This document shows, piece after piece, positions 17,753 through 27,629 of a DNA stretch of 64,000 nucleotides. Under the pieces are notes generated by a model, which saw nothing but the letters and a program-made list of their open reading frames with translations, was not told where the DNA came from and searched no databases. Numbering within the stretch: the first letter of the stretch is position 1; every line of letters starts with the position of its first letter. Source of the DNA: an uncultured Actinomycetes bacterium (GTDB lineage: Bacteria > Actinomycetota > Acidimicrobiia > Acidimicrobiales > RAAP-2); contig CAIOSJ010000018.1 of assembly GCA_903860915.1 (NCBI GenBank), positions 1 through 64,000 of the forward strand, written 5' to 3'. Made by a program: the position numbers and the translations under genes.

Positions 17753-18690
17753 TACGCCAGGCCGAGCTGTGCGGCGAAGTAGTCAATTGTGCGCTGCAGA
17801 CCCTGATCAACCGAGGTAGTGGGTTCCCAATTGAGAGTCTCTCGAGCGAGAGAAATGTCTGGTAATCGCCGCGTGGGGTCATCAGCGGGCAGCGGATGCC
17901 AAGTGATGGTGGACAAAGAACGAGTGAGGTGGAGTATGCGCTCAGCGATTTCAATTACCGTCATTTCGCCAGGCTGACCCAAATTAATTGGTCCCAACTC
18001 GGCGACATCACCCGCGCGGATGAGGCCTCCAACGAGGTCGTCCACGTAGCAGAGGCTTCGGGTTTGGTTGCCGTTTCCGTACACGGTCAAGGCTTCACCG
18101 CGTAGCGCCTGCACGATGAAATTTGAAATCACTCGACCGTCGTCAATCGCCAAACGAGGTCCGAAGGTGTTGAAGATGCGTACGATGCTGGCACGTGTTC
18201 CGTAGCTTCGGTGGTACGCGGCCGTCATGGCTTCGGCGAATCGTTTGGCCTCGTCGTAGACCGACCGCTCGCCTACGGGATTGACGTGGCCCCAGTAACT
18301 TTCCCGCTGCGGATGCTCCTGGGGATCACCGTAGACCTCCGACGTCGAGGCCAATACGAAAACGGCATCATCACGCCGTGCGAGCTCTAAGAGATTTTTC
18401 GTAGCCGACGATCCGGCCGCCAAGGTTTCGAGGGGCTTCGCGAGATAGAGGGGAGGGGAGGCGATGGAGGCGAGGTGGAAAATAAGTTCGAAGTGATCCC
18501 CGTAGTCGAAGGGTAAAGTCACGTCGTGCTCGAGGAAGCTGAATCTCGACGACGTCAGGGCTTCTTGTAAATTACCCCGAGAGCCACTTACGAAATTGTC
18601 GACACCAACGACCTGGTCGCCCCGCTCCAAGAGGGCGTCTACTAGGTGTGAACCAATAAACCCCGCAGCTCCAGCAACGAGTACTTTCAC
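17752..18690 (-). CDS. uxs: UDP-glucuronate decarboxylase (UDP-xylose synthase)
   Basis: This 312-aa short-chain dehydrogenase has GAAGFIGSHL for NAD, SEVYGDPQEHPQ, the catalytic YxxxK as VYDEAKR, and RIFNTFGPR and VYGNGNQTRS, all typical of UXS enzymes that convert UDP-glucuronate to UDP-xylose. The upstream gene makes UDP-glucuronate and overlaps it by 4 nt, which strengthens the assignment over a generic epimerase. UDP-xylose presumably feeds a surface polysaccharide through the adjacent glycosyltransferase. Confidence 0.9.
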   Translation of the reverse strand: MKVLVAGAAGFIGSHLVDALLERGDQVVGVDNFVSGSRGNLQEALTSSRFSFLEHDVTLPFDYGDHFELIFHLASIASPPLYLAKPLETLAAGSSATKNLLELARRDDAVFVLASTSEVYGDPQEHPQRESYWGHVNPVGERSVYDEAKRFAEAMTAAYHRSYGTRASIVRIFNTFGPRLAIDDGRVISNFIVQALRGEALTVYGNGNQTRSLCYVDDLVGGLIRAGDVAELGPINLGQPGEMTVIEIAERILHLTRSLSTITWHPLPADDPTRRLPDISLARETLNWEPTTSVDQGLQRTIDYFAAQLGLA

Positions 18691-19997
18691 TTTTTGCCAA
18701 TGCTCTCAATCGTGAAGCCAGCCGCGAGTGCGTCAGTGAGAGTGACAACGCCGCGGGCGTCGTAGAGAATTTTCTCCGCCATCACCGTCGCGAGATCAGT
18801 GAAGTCGAGTGCAGAAAATTCCGGCCACTCGGTCAATACCACCATCGCCGAGGCACCTTCTGCCGCCTCTCGAACTGACGTGGCTAGGACTAGCCCCGTG
18901 AGGTCGGAGGCCACGTCGCCGTCACGACACGTCGGCTCGTAGGCGCGGACTATGGCACCGGCCGCCACCAGCAACTCGCAGATGGCTATGGCCGGAGAAT
19001 CCCGTCGGTCGCGGGTGTTGGCCTTAAACGACAAGCCGAGAACGGCAATTGTGACCCCATTCAGCGAGCCGCCCACTAGTGCGGCGATGCGCTCAGCGAT
19101 GTACTTTTGATGCACTACGTTCGACGCCATGGCCGCGCGAACCACCGAGAGGTCAACCTCCACGTCTTCGGCGATTAGGGCCAAGGCTGACGTGTCCTTA
19201 GGCAGACACGAGCCACCCCACCCAGGACCAGGTTGCATGAAACTAAATCCAATACGGTGATCAGATCCAATTCCGGCCACGAGCTCGTCGACGTTGGCGC
19301 CTAATTGATCACAGAGCCGCGCCATCGTATTGATAAAACTGAGTTTGGTGGCCAAGAAGGCGTTCGAGGCGTACTTGATAAGTTCGCTGGTCATAGCGTC
19401 GGTGATGACCACCGGCGCCGAGGTTCGAGCAAATAGCTGCGCTACCGCTTCGGCCGATTCACGGGAGCTGCTACCCACCACGATCCGGTCAGGGTGGAGA
19501 GAATCCGCCACCGCTTGACCTTCGCTCAGAAATTCGGGGTTCGAGACGAGCCGATCAACCGATATCCCGAGGCGAATCGCAACGCGGTCAATCGTGCCCA
19601 CCGGCACCGTCGACTTGTTGACAATGATCGCTGTGGGCGAGATGCTGTCGCGAATTTCATCAACCACGGCGTCAATGAAGCTCATGTCCGGACGCCCATC
19701 TAGACCCTTGGGTGTGGCCACGCAGAGAAACACAAACTCCGCGCCGCGAACCGCCTCTTCGGCACTGGCTACGACGTGAAGTTGACCGCTCCCCATCGTG
19801 CGAGCAAGAATTTCGTCCAATCCAACTTCCAAAATTGGAGATCGTGATTGAGCCAGCAGATTCCGACGAGCGTCATCTCGTTCGGCCAGAATTACGCGGT
19901 GCCCTGATTCCGCTAGGACCGTGGCCGTCGGAATTCCTACGTATCCCGCACCTATAACGGCGACTGTTCGTGAAACGAAGTCCGGTGGGAATTCCAT
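18687..19997 (-). CDS. ugd: UDP-glucose 6-dehydrogenase
   Basis: The 436-aa enzyme oxidises UDP-glucose twice to UDP-glucuronate. It has VIGAGYVGIPTATVLAE for NAD near the N-terminus, KSTVPVGT, NPEFLSEGQAV and the catalytic Cys in GWGGSCLPKD. ATG at 19997 lies exactly 6 nt after TAGGTT, a box that overlaps the rmlD stop codon, so ugd probably has its own leaderless promoter inside the cluster. Product feeds the overlapping uxs. Confidence 0.95.
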   Translation of the reverse strand: MEFPPDFVSRTVAVIGAGYVGIPTATVLAESGHRVILAERDDARRNLLAQSRSPILEVGLDEILARTMGSGQLHVVASAEEAVRGAEFVFLCVATPKGLDGRPDMSFIDAVVDEIRDSISPTAIIVNKSTVPVGTIDRVAIRLGISVDRLVSNPEFLSEGQAVADSLHPDRIVVGSSSRESAEAVAQLFARTSAPVVITDAMTSELIKYASNAFLATKLSFINTMARLCDQLGANVDELVAGIGSDHRIGFSFMQPGPGWGGSCLPKDTSALALIAEDVEVDLSVVRAAMASNVVHQKYIAERIAALVGGSLNGVTIAVLGLSFKANTRDRRDSPAIAICELLVAAGAIVRAYEPTCRDGDVASDLTGLVLATSVREAAEGASAMVVLTEWPEFSALDFTDLATVMAEKILYDARGVVTLTDALAAGFTIESIGKK

Positions 19998-20003
19998 GCT
20001 GAA

Positions 20004-20009
20004 AACCTA
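20004..20009 (-). promoter_or_regulatory. -10 box of ugd (leaderless, internal promoter)
   Basis: TAGGTT-TTCAGC-ATG; the box contains the TAG stop codon of rmlD. Confidence 0.6.
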
Positions 20010-20909
20010 GTTGACCCGCAGGAGCCGCACGAGTGCATCTTCCCAGCGTGGCGGGTCCGAGAAACCCAAATCTGACCAGCGTTGCATCGCTAGTCCGCTG
20101 AGCGCCGGCCGCCGGGCCGTCGGGGATGGAATCAACTCTTCGGTCGAAATAGCAGTGACGAAGTCGCTGGGCTTTTCGAAGGTGTCGGCGATGAGACGGA
20201 CGAGGTCAAACCACGAGGTGACCCCAGAGTTCGCGAGATGGACGACGCCACCAGGTTTTTCTCTGACGAGGGTTACGAGGGCCCGCGATAAGTCCGCCGC
20301 CATCGTCGGCGAGCCCACCTGATCGTTTACAAAGCGGACGGGAGCGTTATCGCGACAACGTTGCTGGACCAGCTTGGCAATGTTTTTTCCCCGTGATCCC
20401 ATCACCCACGAGGTTCGAACAATGGTGTCTCGAGGTCGACACAGCAGTTCACCTTCTCGCTTAGTGGCGCCGTAGACACCGAGCGGATTAGTGGCGTCGC
20501 CTTCGAAATAGCTCGACCCCTTGGTTCCATCGAACACGTAGTCAGTAGAGATAGTGATGAGGTGCGCAGCAAGGTCGTCGCAGCTCGCGGAGAGGGCCGT
20601 GAGCGCTGTGGCGTTTATCGCCCGACACAACTCGGGTTCGCTCTCGGCGCGGTCAACGGCGGTGTAGGCGGCCAGATTCACTACTACGTCGGGACGCACG
20701 GCGGCCATCACTCGGCGGACCGCTTCGGGGTCGGCAACATCGAGTTCGTGATGACTCACTCCCACCACTTCGAATTCATCGGGTCGCACCGAGCGCCCGT
20801 CGGGCTGCCACGTGACGTCGCCACCGGGAGCCGTGTCGCCCCCGAGTACGTCCATCAGGTCAACTCCGACTTGACCAGTCGCTCCGGTCACGAGGACTCG
20901 AGTGGTCAT
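20007..20909 (-). CDS. rmlD: dTDP-4-dehydrorhamnose reductase
   Basis: The 300-aa reductase makes dTDP-L-rhamnose, the last step of the Rml pathway. GATGQVGVDLM binds NADPH, VNLAAYTAVDRAE, STDYVFDG and the catalytic YGATKREGE follow in order. RmlA, RmlB and RmlC are not in the window. A 4-nt overlap with birA suggests coupling. Rhamnose is a likely donor for a GT2 enzyme such as the one encoded downstream. Confidence 0.95.
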   Translation of the reverse strand: MTTRVLVTGATGQVGVDLMDVLGGDTAPGGDVTWQPDGRSVRPDEFEVVGVSHHELDVADPEAVRRVMAAVRPDVVVNLAAYTAVDRAESEPELCRAINATALTALSASCDDLAAHLITISTDYVFDGTKGSSYFEGDATNPLGVYGATKREGELLCRPRDTIVRTSWVMGSRGKNIAKLVQQRCRDNAPVRFVNDQVGSPTMAADLSRALVTLVREKPGGVVHLANSGVTSWFDLVRLIADTFEKPSDFVTAISTEELIPSPTARRPALSGLAMQRWSDLGFSDPPRWEDALVRLLRVN

Positions 20910-21661
20910 TGCTGCGCCTCAGCCGGTCGTAGGTGGACGACGTCGCCAATGCTGACAAGGTGTTGGCCACCGACAGCGTCGAGGACACTGAGCCGTCCAT
21001 CACTATCCACATCGGTGGCGACGCCGAAGATGTCACCCCGGCCCGTCTGCACGCGAACTGACTGACCCAGGGTCACGAGAGCGTCACGATATTCCGCCTG
21101 TAGTCGCTGGCGGCCCTCTTCGCTGTTGAGATCGTGGCTGCGAGTATCTAGCGAGCGCAGAATCATATCGAGGAGATTCTCCACCGAAATGGTCACGCCC
21201 GAAGCCGTCCGTAGCGACGTCGCATGCACCTCCGGCGGACCATCCCAGGTCAGGTTGATCCCGCAACCGACCACTATGGCCGACTCGTTGTTCTCATCCA
21301 CTACGAACTCAGCCAGGAGGCCACCTACCTTTCGACCATCGAGGAGCAGGTCGTTGGGCCACTTCAGATCGGGGCGCACGCCCGACAGAATGAGAACTGC
21401 CTCTCGGGCGGCCAAGGCCACTGCGATATTGGCCAAATGACGAGCGGATTCTGGCAGTTCTGGACGCAGCAAGATAGAAACCATGAGTCCCGATCGGGGT
21501 GGTGCCTCCCACTTACGGTCCAGGCGACCCCGGCCGGCGGATTGGAAATCAGCCCGTACAACGAGCCCCGCAGGCTCCCCGGCGCGGGCCCGCTCGACCA
21601 GATAGGTATTCGTCGAAGGAATTTCTTTGAAACTTTCGCGTCTCCACAGAGGACTCGTCAC
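20906..21661 (-). CDS. birA: Biotin-[acetyl-CoA-carboxylase] ligase
   Basis: At 251 aa this is a monofunctional ligase without the N-terminal DNA-binding domain of E. coli BirA. It has STNTYLVERARAG, SAGRGRLDRKW (the biotinyl-AMP loop, usually GRGRRGR) and LKWPNDLLLDGRKVGGLL. Its obvious substrate, a biotin carboxylase-BCCP protein, is encoded divergently 63 bp away. GTG at 21661 follows TAGGCT by 7 nt, near the leaderless pattern. Confidence 0.94.
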   Translation of the reverse strand: MTSPLWRRESFKEIPSTNTYLVERARAGEPAGLVVRADFQSAGRGRLDRKWEAPPRSGLMVSILLRPELPESARHLANIAVALAAREAVLILSGVRPDLKWPNDLLLDGRKVGGLLAEFVVDENNESAIVVGCGINLTWDGPPEVHATSLRTASGVTISVENLLDMILRSLDTRSHDLNSEEGRQRLQAEYRDALVTLGQSVRVQTGRGDIFGVATDVDSDGRLSVLDAVGGQHLVSIGDVVHLRPAEAQQ

Positions 21662-21668
21662 GCCGACA

Positions 21669-21674
21669 AGCCTA
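21669..21674 (-). promoter_or_regulatory. -10 box of birA (N7 leaderless-like)
   Basis: TAGGCT followed by seven nucleotides and GTG. Confidence 0.5.
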
Positions 21675-21724
21675 GAGTTTCCTTTACGGTGGTAGAAAAG
21701 AACGTTGAAACAACGGAGGAAAAC

Positions 21725-23473
21725 GTGTTAAAAAAAGTTTTGATCGCCAACAGAGGTGAGATTGCCGTTCGAGTAATTCGCACGTGTCGCGAGTTGGGTA
21801 TCGCCACGGTCGCCGTCTACTCCGAGCTCGACCGCGAGGCCCTCCACGTTCGTCTGGCCGACGAGGCTTACGCCCTGGGTGGTCAAACGGCCGCCGATAG
21901 TTATCTCAACACCGATGCCATCTTGGACATCATCGAACGCTCGGGGGCCGACGCCGTTCACCCCGGCTACGGATTCTTTTCTGAAAATACCGATTTCGCT
22001 CGGGCCATCACCTCCCGTGGCGTCACCTTTATTGGGCCGCCACCGGAAGCCATTGAGGTCATGGGCGACAAGATTTCTTCGCGCTTGGCCGCCGAGGCGG
22101 CTGGTGTCGAGGGAGTGCCCGGGCGCAGTCAAACCCTGACGTCAGCGCAGGAAGTTATTGACTTCGGTAATGAGTATGGCTGGCCCGTGGCCATCAAGGC
22201 CGCGTACGGTGGAGGTGGGCGAGGCATGAAGGTCGTCAAATCGCCCGAGGAGGCAGCCGACCTTCTCGAGAGCGCCCAGCGCGAGGCCCTGAGTTACTTC
22301 GGCCGTAGCGAGTGCTACGTCGAGCGCTACCTGACGTGGCCTCGTCATATTGAAATGCAGATTTTGGCCGACACCCACGGGAATACCTTGTGGCTCGGCG
22401 AGCGAGACTGCTCCGCACAACGACGTCACCAAAAACTGATCGAGGAATCCCCCGCCCCCAATTTTCCAGACGCGGTGCGCCAGGCCATGGGCGAGGCGGC
22501 GGTCAAGGTCTCGCGGGCCTGTGGTTACGTGAACGCCGGAACCGTCGAATTCCTCTTTCAAGACGGTGAATTTTTCTTCCTCGAAATGAATACCCGCCTG
22601 CAGGTAGAGCACCCCGTCACCGAACTAGTAACGGGTCTTGACCTAGTCGAATGGCAACTTCGCATCGCCGCTGGTGAAGCCATCCCCTTCGCCCAGTCCG
22701 AGATTGAGCGCCGTGGGCACGCCATCGAGGTGCGCATTAACGCCGAAGATCCCACCGCTGGCAAATTCACACCCTCGCCGGGCACTATTACGCGATTTGA
22801 CACCCCCGACGGGCCCGGCGTGCGACTGGACGCGGGCTATGCATCTGGCGACACTATTTCTCAGTACTACGACAACCTCGTGGGCAAACTCATTGCGTGG
22901 GGTCCCGACCGCGAACGCGCGCGACGCCGACTCTTGCGAGCCATTGACGAAACCGTCATTGAAGGTATCGCGACCACGCTGCCCGCAGATATTGCGATCT
23001 TGGAACACGCGGACTTCGTCTTGGGCGAACACTCCACGAAGTGGGTCGAGGAAATCCTCGACCTGTCGTCCATCACCGCTGCGGGAGCCGGTGGCGGCGT
23101 CAGCGACACGGGCCTTCAGCGCCGTGACGTCACGGCGGAAGTCAATGGACGTCGAATTTCGGTCGCCCTCTGGCTTCCCGAAGTGAGTCCGGTAGTCGGT
23201 ACTGCTAGCGCAACGGTCGCGGTACGACGAGGAGCGGGGGCGCAAGCCAAGAGTGCCGGATCCGGTGACGTCAGCGTTCCGATGCAGGGAACCATTGTCA
23301 AGGTCGCCGTCGCCGTGGGTCAGACTATTGAAGTTGGCGAGACCATCGTCATTTTGGAAGCAATGAAGATGGAAAATTCCGTTCTTGCTGAGCGCGGAGG
23401 CGTCGTCAAGGAAATTCGCGTGGCGGCTGGTGATTCCGTGAGCGCTGGTGACATCGTTGCGGTGATTGCATGA
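21725..23473 (+). CDS. accA: Acyl-CoA carboxylase alpha subunit (biotin carboxylase + biotin carrier)
   Basis: The 582-aa protein has a biotin-carboxylase N-terminus (VLIANRGEIAVRVIRTC), ATP-grasp loop KAAYGGGGRGMKVV near 150, EMNTRLQVEHPVTE near 285, and a C-terminal BCCP domain with the biotinylated Lys in LEAMKMEN. Such actinobacterial alpha subunits serve acetyl- or propionyl-CoA carboxylases; the beta subunit is not in the window. GTG at 21725 with GGAGGA just upstream sets the start; the ORF track begins 500 nt too early, antisense to birA. It overlaps the next gene by 4 nt. Confidence 0.95.
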   Translation: MLKKVLIANRGEIAVRVIRTCRELGIATVAVYSELDREALHVRLADEAYALGGQTAADSYLNTDAILDIIERSGADAVHPGYGFFSENTDFARAITSRGVTFIGPPPEAIEVMGDKISSRLAAEAAGVEGVPGRSQTLTSAQEVIDFGNEYGWPVAIKAAYGGGGRGMKVVKSPEEAADLLESAQREALSYFGRSECYVERYLTWPRHIEMQILADTHGNTLWLGERDCSAQRRHQKLIEESPAPNFPDAVRQAMGEAAVKVSRACGYVNAGTVEFLFQDGEFFFLEMNTRLQVEHPVTELVTGLDLVEWQLRIAAGEAIPFAQSEIERRGHAIEVRINAEDPTAGKFTPSPGTITRFDTPDGPGVRLDAGYASGDTISQYYDNLVGKLIAWGPDRERARRRLLRAIDETVIEGIATTLPADIAILEHADFVLGEHSTKWVEEILDLSSITAAGAGGGVSDTGLQRRDVTAEVNGRRISVALWLPEVSPVVGTASATVAVRRGAGAQAKSAGSGDVSVPMQGTIVKVAVAVGQTIEVGETIVILEAMKMENSVLAERGGVVKEIRVAAGDSVSAGDIVAVIA

Positions 23474-24633
23474 CGCTGCACCAAGACGTCATCGAAGCCG
23501 TCGAAGAGCAGCGAGAGAGCCTGTTGCGTCTGAGTCACTTCGTCCACGCAAACCCCGAACTCGGCTACGAGGAACACCTCACCTCCGCGGCCACCGCACA
23601 ACTCATCGAGGACAACGGTTTCACGCTGGAGCGCAGCATTGCTGGTCTGTCCACGGCGTGGCGCGCCACCCGTGGTACGGGGAGCCTGCGCATCGCCATC
23701 TGCGCTGAATTCGACGCCCTGCCGGAAATCGGCCACGCGTGCGGCCACAACATCATCGCTGCGTCCTCGGTGGGCGCCGCCCTAGCCCTGGGCAAAATTG
23801 CCGACGACATCGACGTCACCGTCGTACTGCTCGGGACCCCTTCAGAAGAAGGTGGTGGTGGAAAAATTGATCTCATCAACGCCGGCTACTTCAACGACGT
23901 TCACGCCGCCATGATGGTTCACCCCTGGCCCAACGAACGTCTCGAGGCGACGTGCTTAGCCGTTGACCACTTCGACGTCATCTTTCGCGGTAAGGACGCC
24001 CACGCCTCCGCCGCTCCGTGGCAGGGTGTGAACGCCCTTGATGCCGTCACCATTGCGCAAGTAGCCATTGGCCTTTTGCGCCAACAGTTGCCACCCGGCG
24101 ATCAGGTCCACGGCATCGTGATAGATGGAGGAGCCGCCGCGAACATCATTCCCTCCTACGTCCGTGCGCGCTTCATGTGTCGTTCAATCACCGCCGATCG
24201 ACTCGCCGCGCTGCGCGTCCGGGTGAACCAGTGCTTCGAGGCCGGATCACTGGCTACCGGAGCGCTTCTAGAAATCGACGAGCTCGGGCACCAATTCAGT
24301 CATATGGTCTCCGACCAAGAACTCTTACAGCACTACCGCAAGGCGGCCGAAGATCTGGGGCGTTCATTTGAGAGAGACGACCGTGGTGACGCCCGACCGA
24401 CCATCTCGACGGACATGGCGAACGTCTCGCTGATTGTTCCGTCCATTCACCCACTCATTGCAATCGAAACTCACGGGGCCGTCAATCATCAGCCCGAATT
24501 CACCGCCGCCTGCCGTAGTGCCTCAGCCGACGCTGCGGTACTCGACGGAGCCACCGCGCTGGCCCACGCGGCGCTGGCCGCGGCTAGCGACCCAGCCTTG
24601 CGCGAGCGACTCATCGCCGGGAGGACTTCGTGA
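23470..24633 (+). CDS. M20-family amidohydrolase (AbgB-like)
   Basis: The 387-aa metallohydrolase has HANPELGYEEHLTS, the metal-site HACGHNI, GTPSEEGGGGK and the dimerisation-domain segment HGIVIDGGAAANIIPS. It resembles the M20 proteins that hydrolyse N-acyl amino acids or aminobenzoyl-glutamate (AbgB), and archaeal/bacterial 'M20 domain-containing 2' proteins. The substrate cannot be told. Start ATG overlaps accA by 4 nt, and its own end overlaps the next gene by 4 nt, so all three are one transcript. Confidence 0.88.
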   Translation: MTLHQDVIEAVEEQRESLLRLSHFVHANPELGYEEHLTSAATAQLIEDNGFTLERSIAGLSTAWRATRGTGSLRIAICAEFDALPEIGHACGHNIIAASSVGAALALGKIADDIDVTVVLLGTPSEEGGGGKIDLINAGYFNDVHAAMMVHPWPNERLEATCLAVDHFDVIFRGKDAHASAAPWQGVNALDAVTIAQVAIGLLRQQLPPGDQVHGIVIDGGAAANIIPSYVRARFMCRSITADRLAALRVRVNQCFEAGSLATGALLEIDELGHQFSHMVSDQELLQHYRKAAEDLGRSFERDDRGDARPTISTDMANVSLIVPSIHPLIAIETHGAVNHQPEFTAACRSASADAAVLDGATALAHAALAAASDPALRERLIAGRTS

Positions 24634-24932
24634 TTCTCGAGCACGCACTGCTCGCCGTAACTCCGGGCCGTGAAGAGGAATTCGAAGCGTCCATGTCGGT
24701 GGCTTTGGGCATTATTAGTTCGTACCCGGGGTGTCGAGCAGCCGAGGTCCGTCGGCAAATTGAGGACCCCTCCACCTACGTCCTGCTCGTCCACTGGGAC
24801 TCGGTCTCCGCGCACGTCGATGATTTTCGCAACAGTGCCGATTTTGAACAATGGCGGGAACTCACCCACCCCTACTACGTCGAACGACCCGTCGTCACGC
24901 ACTTTGACAGTGCGTTACACGCTTCTCGCTAG
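24630..24932 (+). CDS. Antibiotic-biosynthesis-monooxygenase (ABM) domain protein
   Basis: The 100-aa protein fits the ferredoxin-like ABM fold: [20 protein letters not shown] at the start, [20 protein letters not shown] in the middle and [16 protein letters not shown] toward the end. Members include small heme-degrading enzymes and quinol monooxygenases, and many have unknown roles. It is the last gene of the accA transcript. Its stop overlaps that of the mutase by 4 nt (CTAG). Confidence 0.85.
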   Translation: MILEHALLAVTPGREEEFEASMSVALGIISSYPGCRAAEVRRQIEDPSTYVLLVHWDSVSAHVDDFRNSADFEQWRELTHPYYVERPVVTHFDSALHASR

Positions 24933-26518
24933 TTCGGCTGGTACACGCCGAATTCGCCGCGTAGTACGTCGGCCACTTCGCCGAGCGTCGCCAGATTCTT
25001 TAGGGCCGCCTTCATGGGATACAGCACATTGGCTGTCCCCCGAGCCGCCGTCGCCAGATCTGCCAGGGCAGCGGCCACCGCCGCGTCGTCACGGCGACCC
25101 TTCAGGGCCACCACGCGAGCGGTCTGCGCGCGCTGCTGTTCTTGATCAACGGGAAAAACGTCATTTTTCGTCGGGGTCGCGTCCTGAAATTTATTGACGC
25201 CGACGACAATCTTGTCGCCGCGGTCAACGGACTTTGCGAATTCGTAGGCCGCCGACTCAATTTCGTCCTGCATGTAGCGCGATTCAATGGCCGCCACTGC
25301 ACCACCCATGGCGTCAATGGCAGCGATGTACTCGCGCGCCTTGGCTTCCACTTCATTGGTGAGCGATTCGACAAAATACGATCCCGCCAGCGGGTCAGCA
25401 GTGTCGGCGATGCCGGACTCGTAGCCAACAATTTGCTGCGTGCGCAGAGCTAACTTGGCCGCCGCCTCGGTCGGCAGTCCCAGGGCCTCGTCGAAGCCAT
25501 TGGTGTGCAGGCTCTGTGTTCCACCCAGGGCCGCCGCGAGGGCTTGCAGGGTTACGCGTACCACATTGTTGACTGGTTGCTGCGCGGTGAGAGTGGAGCC
25601 ACCCGTTTGGGTGTGGAAGCGCAGCATCTGCGAACGCGGGTCGGTTGAACCGAAACGATCGCGCATAATGGTCGCCCAGAGGCGACGGGCCGCGCGGTAC
25701 TTCGCCACTTCCTCAAACAGATTGTTGTGGGCGTTGAAAAAGAAACTCAGACGAGGGGCGAAGTCGTCCAGAGCGAGACCAGCCGCCAACGCCGCTTCGA
25801 CGTAGGCGACGCCGTTCGCCAGGGTGAAGGCAATTTCTTGGACCGCCGTCGAACCCGCCTCGCGAATGTGATATCCCGAGATCGAAATCGTGTTCCAATT
25901 TGGCATTTCCTTGGCGCAGTAGGCGAAGGTGTCCACGATGAGTCGCATGGAAGGCCGGGGCGGGTAGATGTACGTACCCCGCGCGACGTATTCCTTCAGA
26001 ATGTCATTTTGGATTGTGCCACGCAACTGGTCGCCACGAACCCCCTGCTCTTCCCCCACCAGCTGGTAGAGCAACAGGAGAGTAGAGGCGGTGGCGTTAA
26101 TGGTCATTGAGGTTGTGACTTGGTCGAGCGGCAGATCGGCCAAGAGGAGTCGCATGTCCTCCAGCGAGGAAATAGCGACGCCCACCTTGCCCACTTCGCC
26201 CTCGGCGCGACTGTGATCGGCGTCGTAGCCCATCTGCGTCGGCAGGTCGAAGGCGCAACTTAAACCGGTCTGACCCGCGTTGAGAAGAAACTTGAAGCGT
26301 TCGTTGGTGGCCTCGGCCGTACCGAAGCCGGCGTATTGGCGCATCGTCCAGAGTCGACCTCGGTACATGGTCGGGTGGACTCCACGCGTGTAGGGGTACT
26401 GGCCCGCGTCACCGAGATCACTCGCCGGATCGAAGTTCTCGAGATCGCTCGCCGTATATGCGGGCTGAATCAAGATGCCGGAATCCGTAGTGCGTTCGTC
26501 AGAGGTGCTCACGGTCAT
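24929..26518 (-). CDS. mcmA1: Methylmalonyl-CoA mutase large (substrate-binding) subunit
   Basis: The 529-aa protein is the TIM-barrel half of an acyl-CoA mutase and lacks the C-terminal cobalamin-binding domain, which must be a separate small subunit elsewhere. [15 protein letters not shown] and [10 protein letters not shown] carry the Tyr and Arg that in methylmalonyl-CoA mutase contact the substrate carboxylate (Phe and Gln in isobutyryl-CoA mutase), so methylmalonyl-CoA is favoured. ATG at 26518 ([10 protein letters not shown]) is more likely than the ORF start at 26611. The needed adenosylcobalamin could come from the adenosyltransferase at 31 kb. Confidence 0.88.
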   Translation of the reverse strand: MTVSTSDERTTDSGILIQPAYTASDLENFDPASDLGDAGQYPYTRGVHPTMYRGRLWTMRQYAGFGTAEATNERFKFLLNAGQTGLSCAFDLPTQMGYDADHSRAEGEVGKVGVAISSLEDMRLLLADLPLDQVTTSMTINATASTLLLLYQLVGEEQGVRGDQLRGTIQNDILKEYVARGTYIYPPRPSMRLIVDTFAYCAKEMPNWNTISISGYHIREAGSTAVQEIAFTLANGVAYVEAALAAGLALDDFAPRLSFFFNAHNNLFEEVAKYRAARRLWATIMRDRFGSTDPRSQMLRFHTQTGGSTLTAQQPVNNVVRVTLQALAAALGGTQSLHTNGFDEALGLPTEAAAKLALRTQQIVGYESGIADTADPLAGSYFVESLTNEVEAKAREYIAAIDAMGGAVAAIESRYMQDEIESAAYEFAKSVDRGDKIVVGVNKFQDATPTKNDVFPVDQEQQRAQTARVVALKGRRDDAAVAAALADLATAARGTANVLYPMKAALKNLATLGEVADVLRGEFGVYQPN

Positions 26519-26570
26519 TAAGGTTAGGCGTTGGCGGGCACTATTCCGCACGGCGTGGCACGATAGAGGG

Positions 26571-27629
26571 GTGTCACCAGACTCTCCCCACGTTCTCTTC
26601 GCTCTCGCCAACGGCGGTCGTGGGGGTATGCAGGCTCAAGTTCGACTTATCGCTGCTGGGCTCATTCAACGCGGGTGGTCCGTTTCAATTGCCGTAGGTG
26701 GCGGTGACCTCGAGCCCGTGGCTGGCGTCACGCTCATTGAATTACCGACCTTTGCGGGCCGGTGGGGTTCCGCCTACACCCGCGCCCTGCGCTCCGAGGT
26801 CCGGCGTCTTCAGCCCAGCGTCGTCCACGGCCACGGACTACGGCTCGCACTTCCCTTACGTCGGCTGCGTCACCGTGCTACGTGGGTCACCTGTCACGGT
26901 CTCGACCCCCTGCAGGTCGCTACGACGGCGAAACTCGTTCGCTGGAGCCGCACACCGGTAATCGCCTGTGGAACGGGACCACGGGACCTCTTGTCTCGTT
27001 ACGGACTCACGAGCACCGTCATCAATAACGCCCTCACTCCGCCAATTCCTCGCAGCTCCGAGGAATTACGGGCACGATTCGGACTCGACCCCGAGCGACC
27101 AGTTATCGTCTTTCCGGCTCGCTTCAGCGACCAAAAGAACCACCGCGCCTTACTCTCAGCCTTGCGCGCCGTTCGCCTCCAGCTCGGTGAATCCGCGCCC
27201 TACGTCCTATGTTTCGGTGATGGGCCGCTACGTCAGGAAATTGAGCGTGAGTCGCTCGTCGACGGTAGTGAACCACTCCTGCGTTGCTACGATTTCTCGC
27301 CCGAGGCGCCCGGCTGGATTGGCGCAAGCGACTTCTTCGTCCTGCCGTCACGCTGGGAGGGTCAGCCCCTGGTCGTCCTCGAAGCACTCGCCAGCAATCG
27401 CGCCGTGGTGACTTTGACTCCGGGTGTCGACGATCTGGTCTACGACGGAATCAACGGTGTTCGGGTGGACAGCGTCGCCCGATTAGCCGAAGTTATTGTC
27501 ACCTGGTGCCGTGAACCCGAGCGCAAGCCCGTGGACCCAGTAACGAACCTACGCCTCTGTCACGAGCATTCCGTGGACGTCGTCCTGGACGCCTACCTAA
27601 CTCTCTACGAAGGTGCAGCTAGGCCTTAA
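26571..27629 (+). CDS. Family 4 glycosyltransferase
   Basis: The 352-aa GT-B protein begins [19 protein letters not shown] and has the C-terminal donor-binding pattern [18 protein letters not shown], then [20 protein letters not shown] with the EX7E motif. Donor and acceptor are not evident. GTG at 26571 follows GAGGGG. It is divergent from the mutase gene and ends in an 11-bp tail-to-tail overlap with the MoeB-like gene. Confidence 0.88.
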   Translation: MSPDSPHVLFALANGGRGGMQAQVRLIAAGLIQRGWSVSIAVGGGDLEPVAGVTLIELPTFAGRWGSAYTRALRSEVRRLQPSVVHGHGLRLALPLRRLRHRATWVTCHGLDPLQVATTAKLVRWSRTPVIACGTGPRDLLSRYGLTSTVINNALTPPIPRSSEELRARFGLDPERPVIVFPARFSDQKNHRALLSALRAVRLQLGESAPYVLCFGDGPLRQEIERESLVDGSEPLLRCYDFSPEAPGWIGASDFFVLPSRWEGQPLVVLEALASNRAVVTLTPGVDDLVYDGINGVRVDSVARLAEVIVTWCREPERKPVDPVTNLRLCHEHSVDVVLDAYLTLYEGAARP

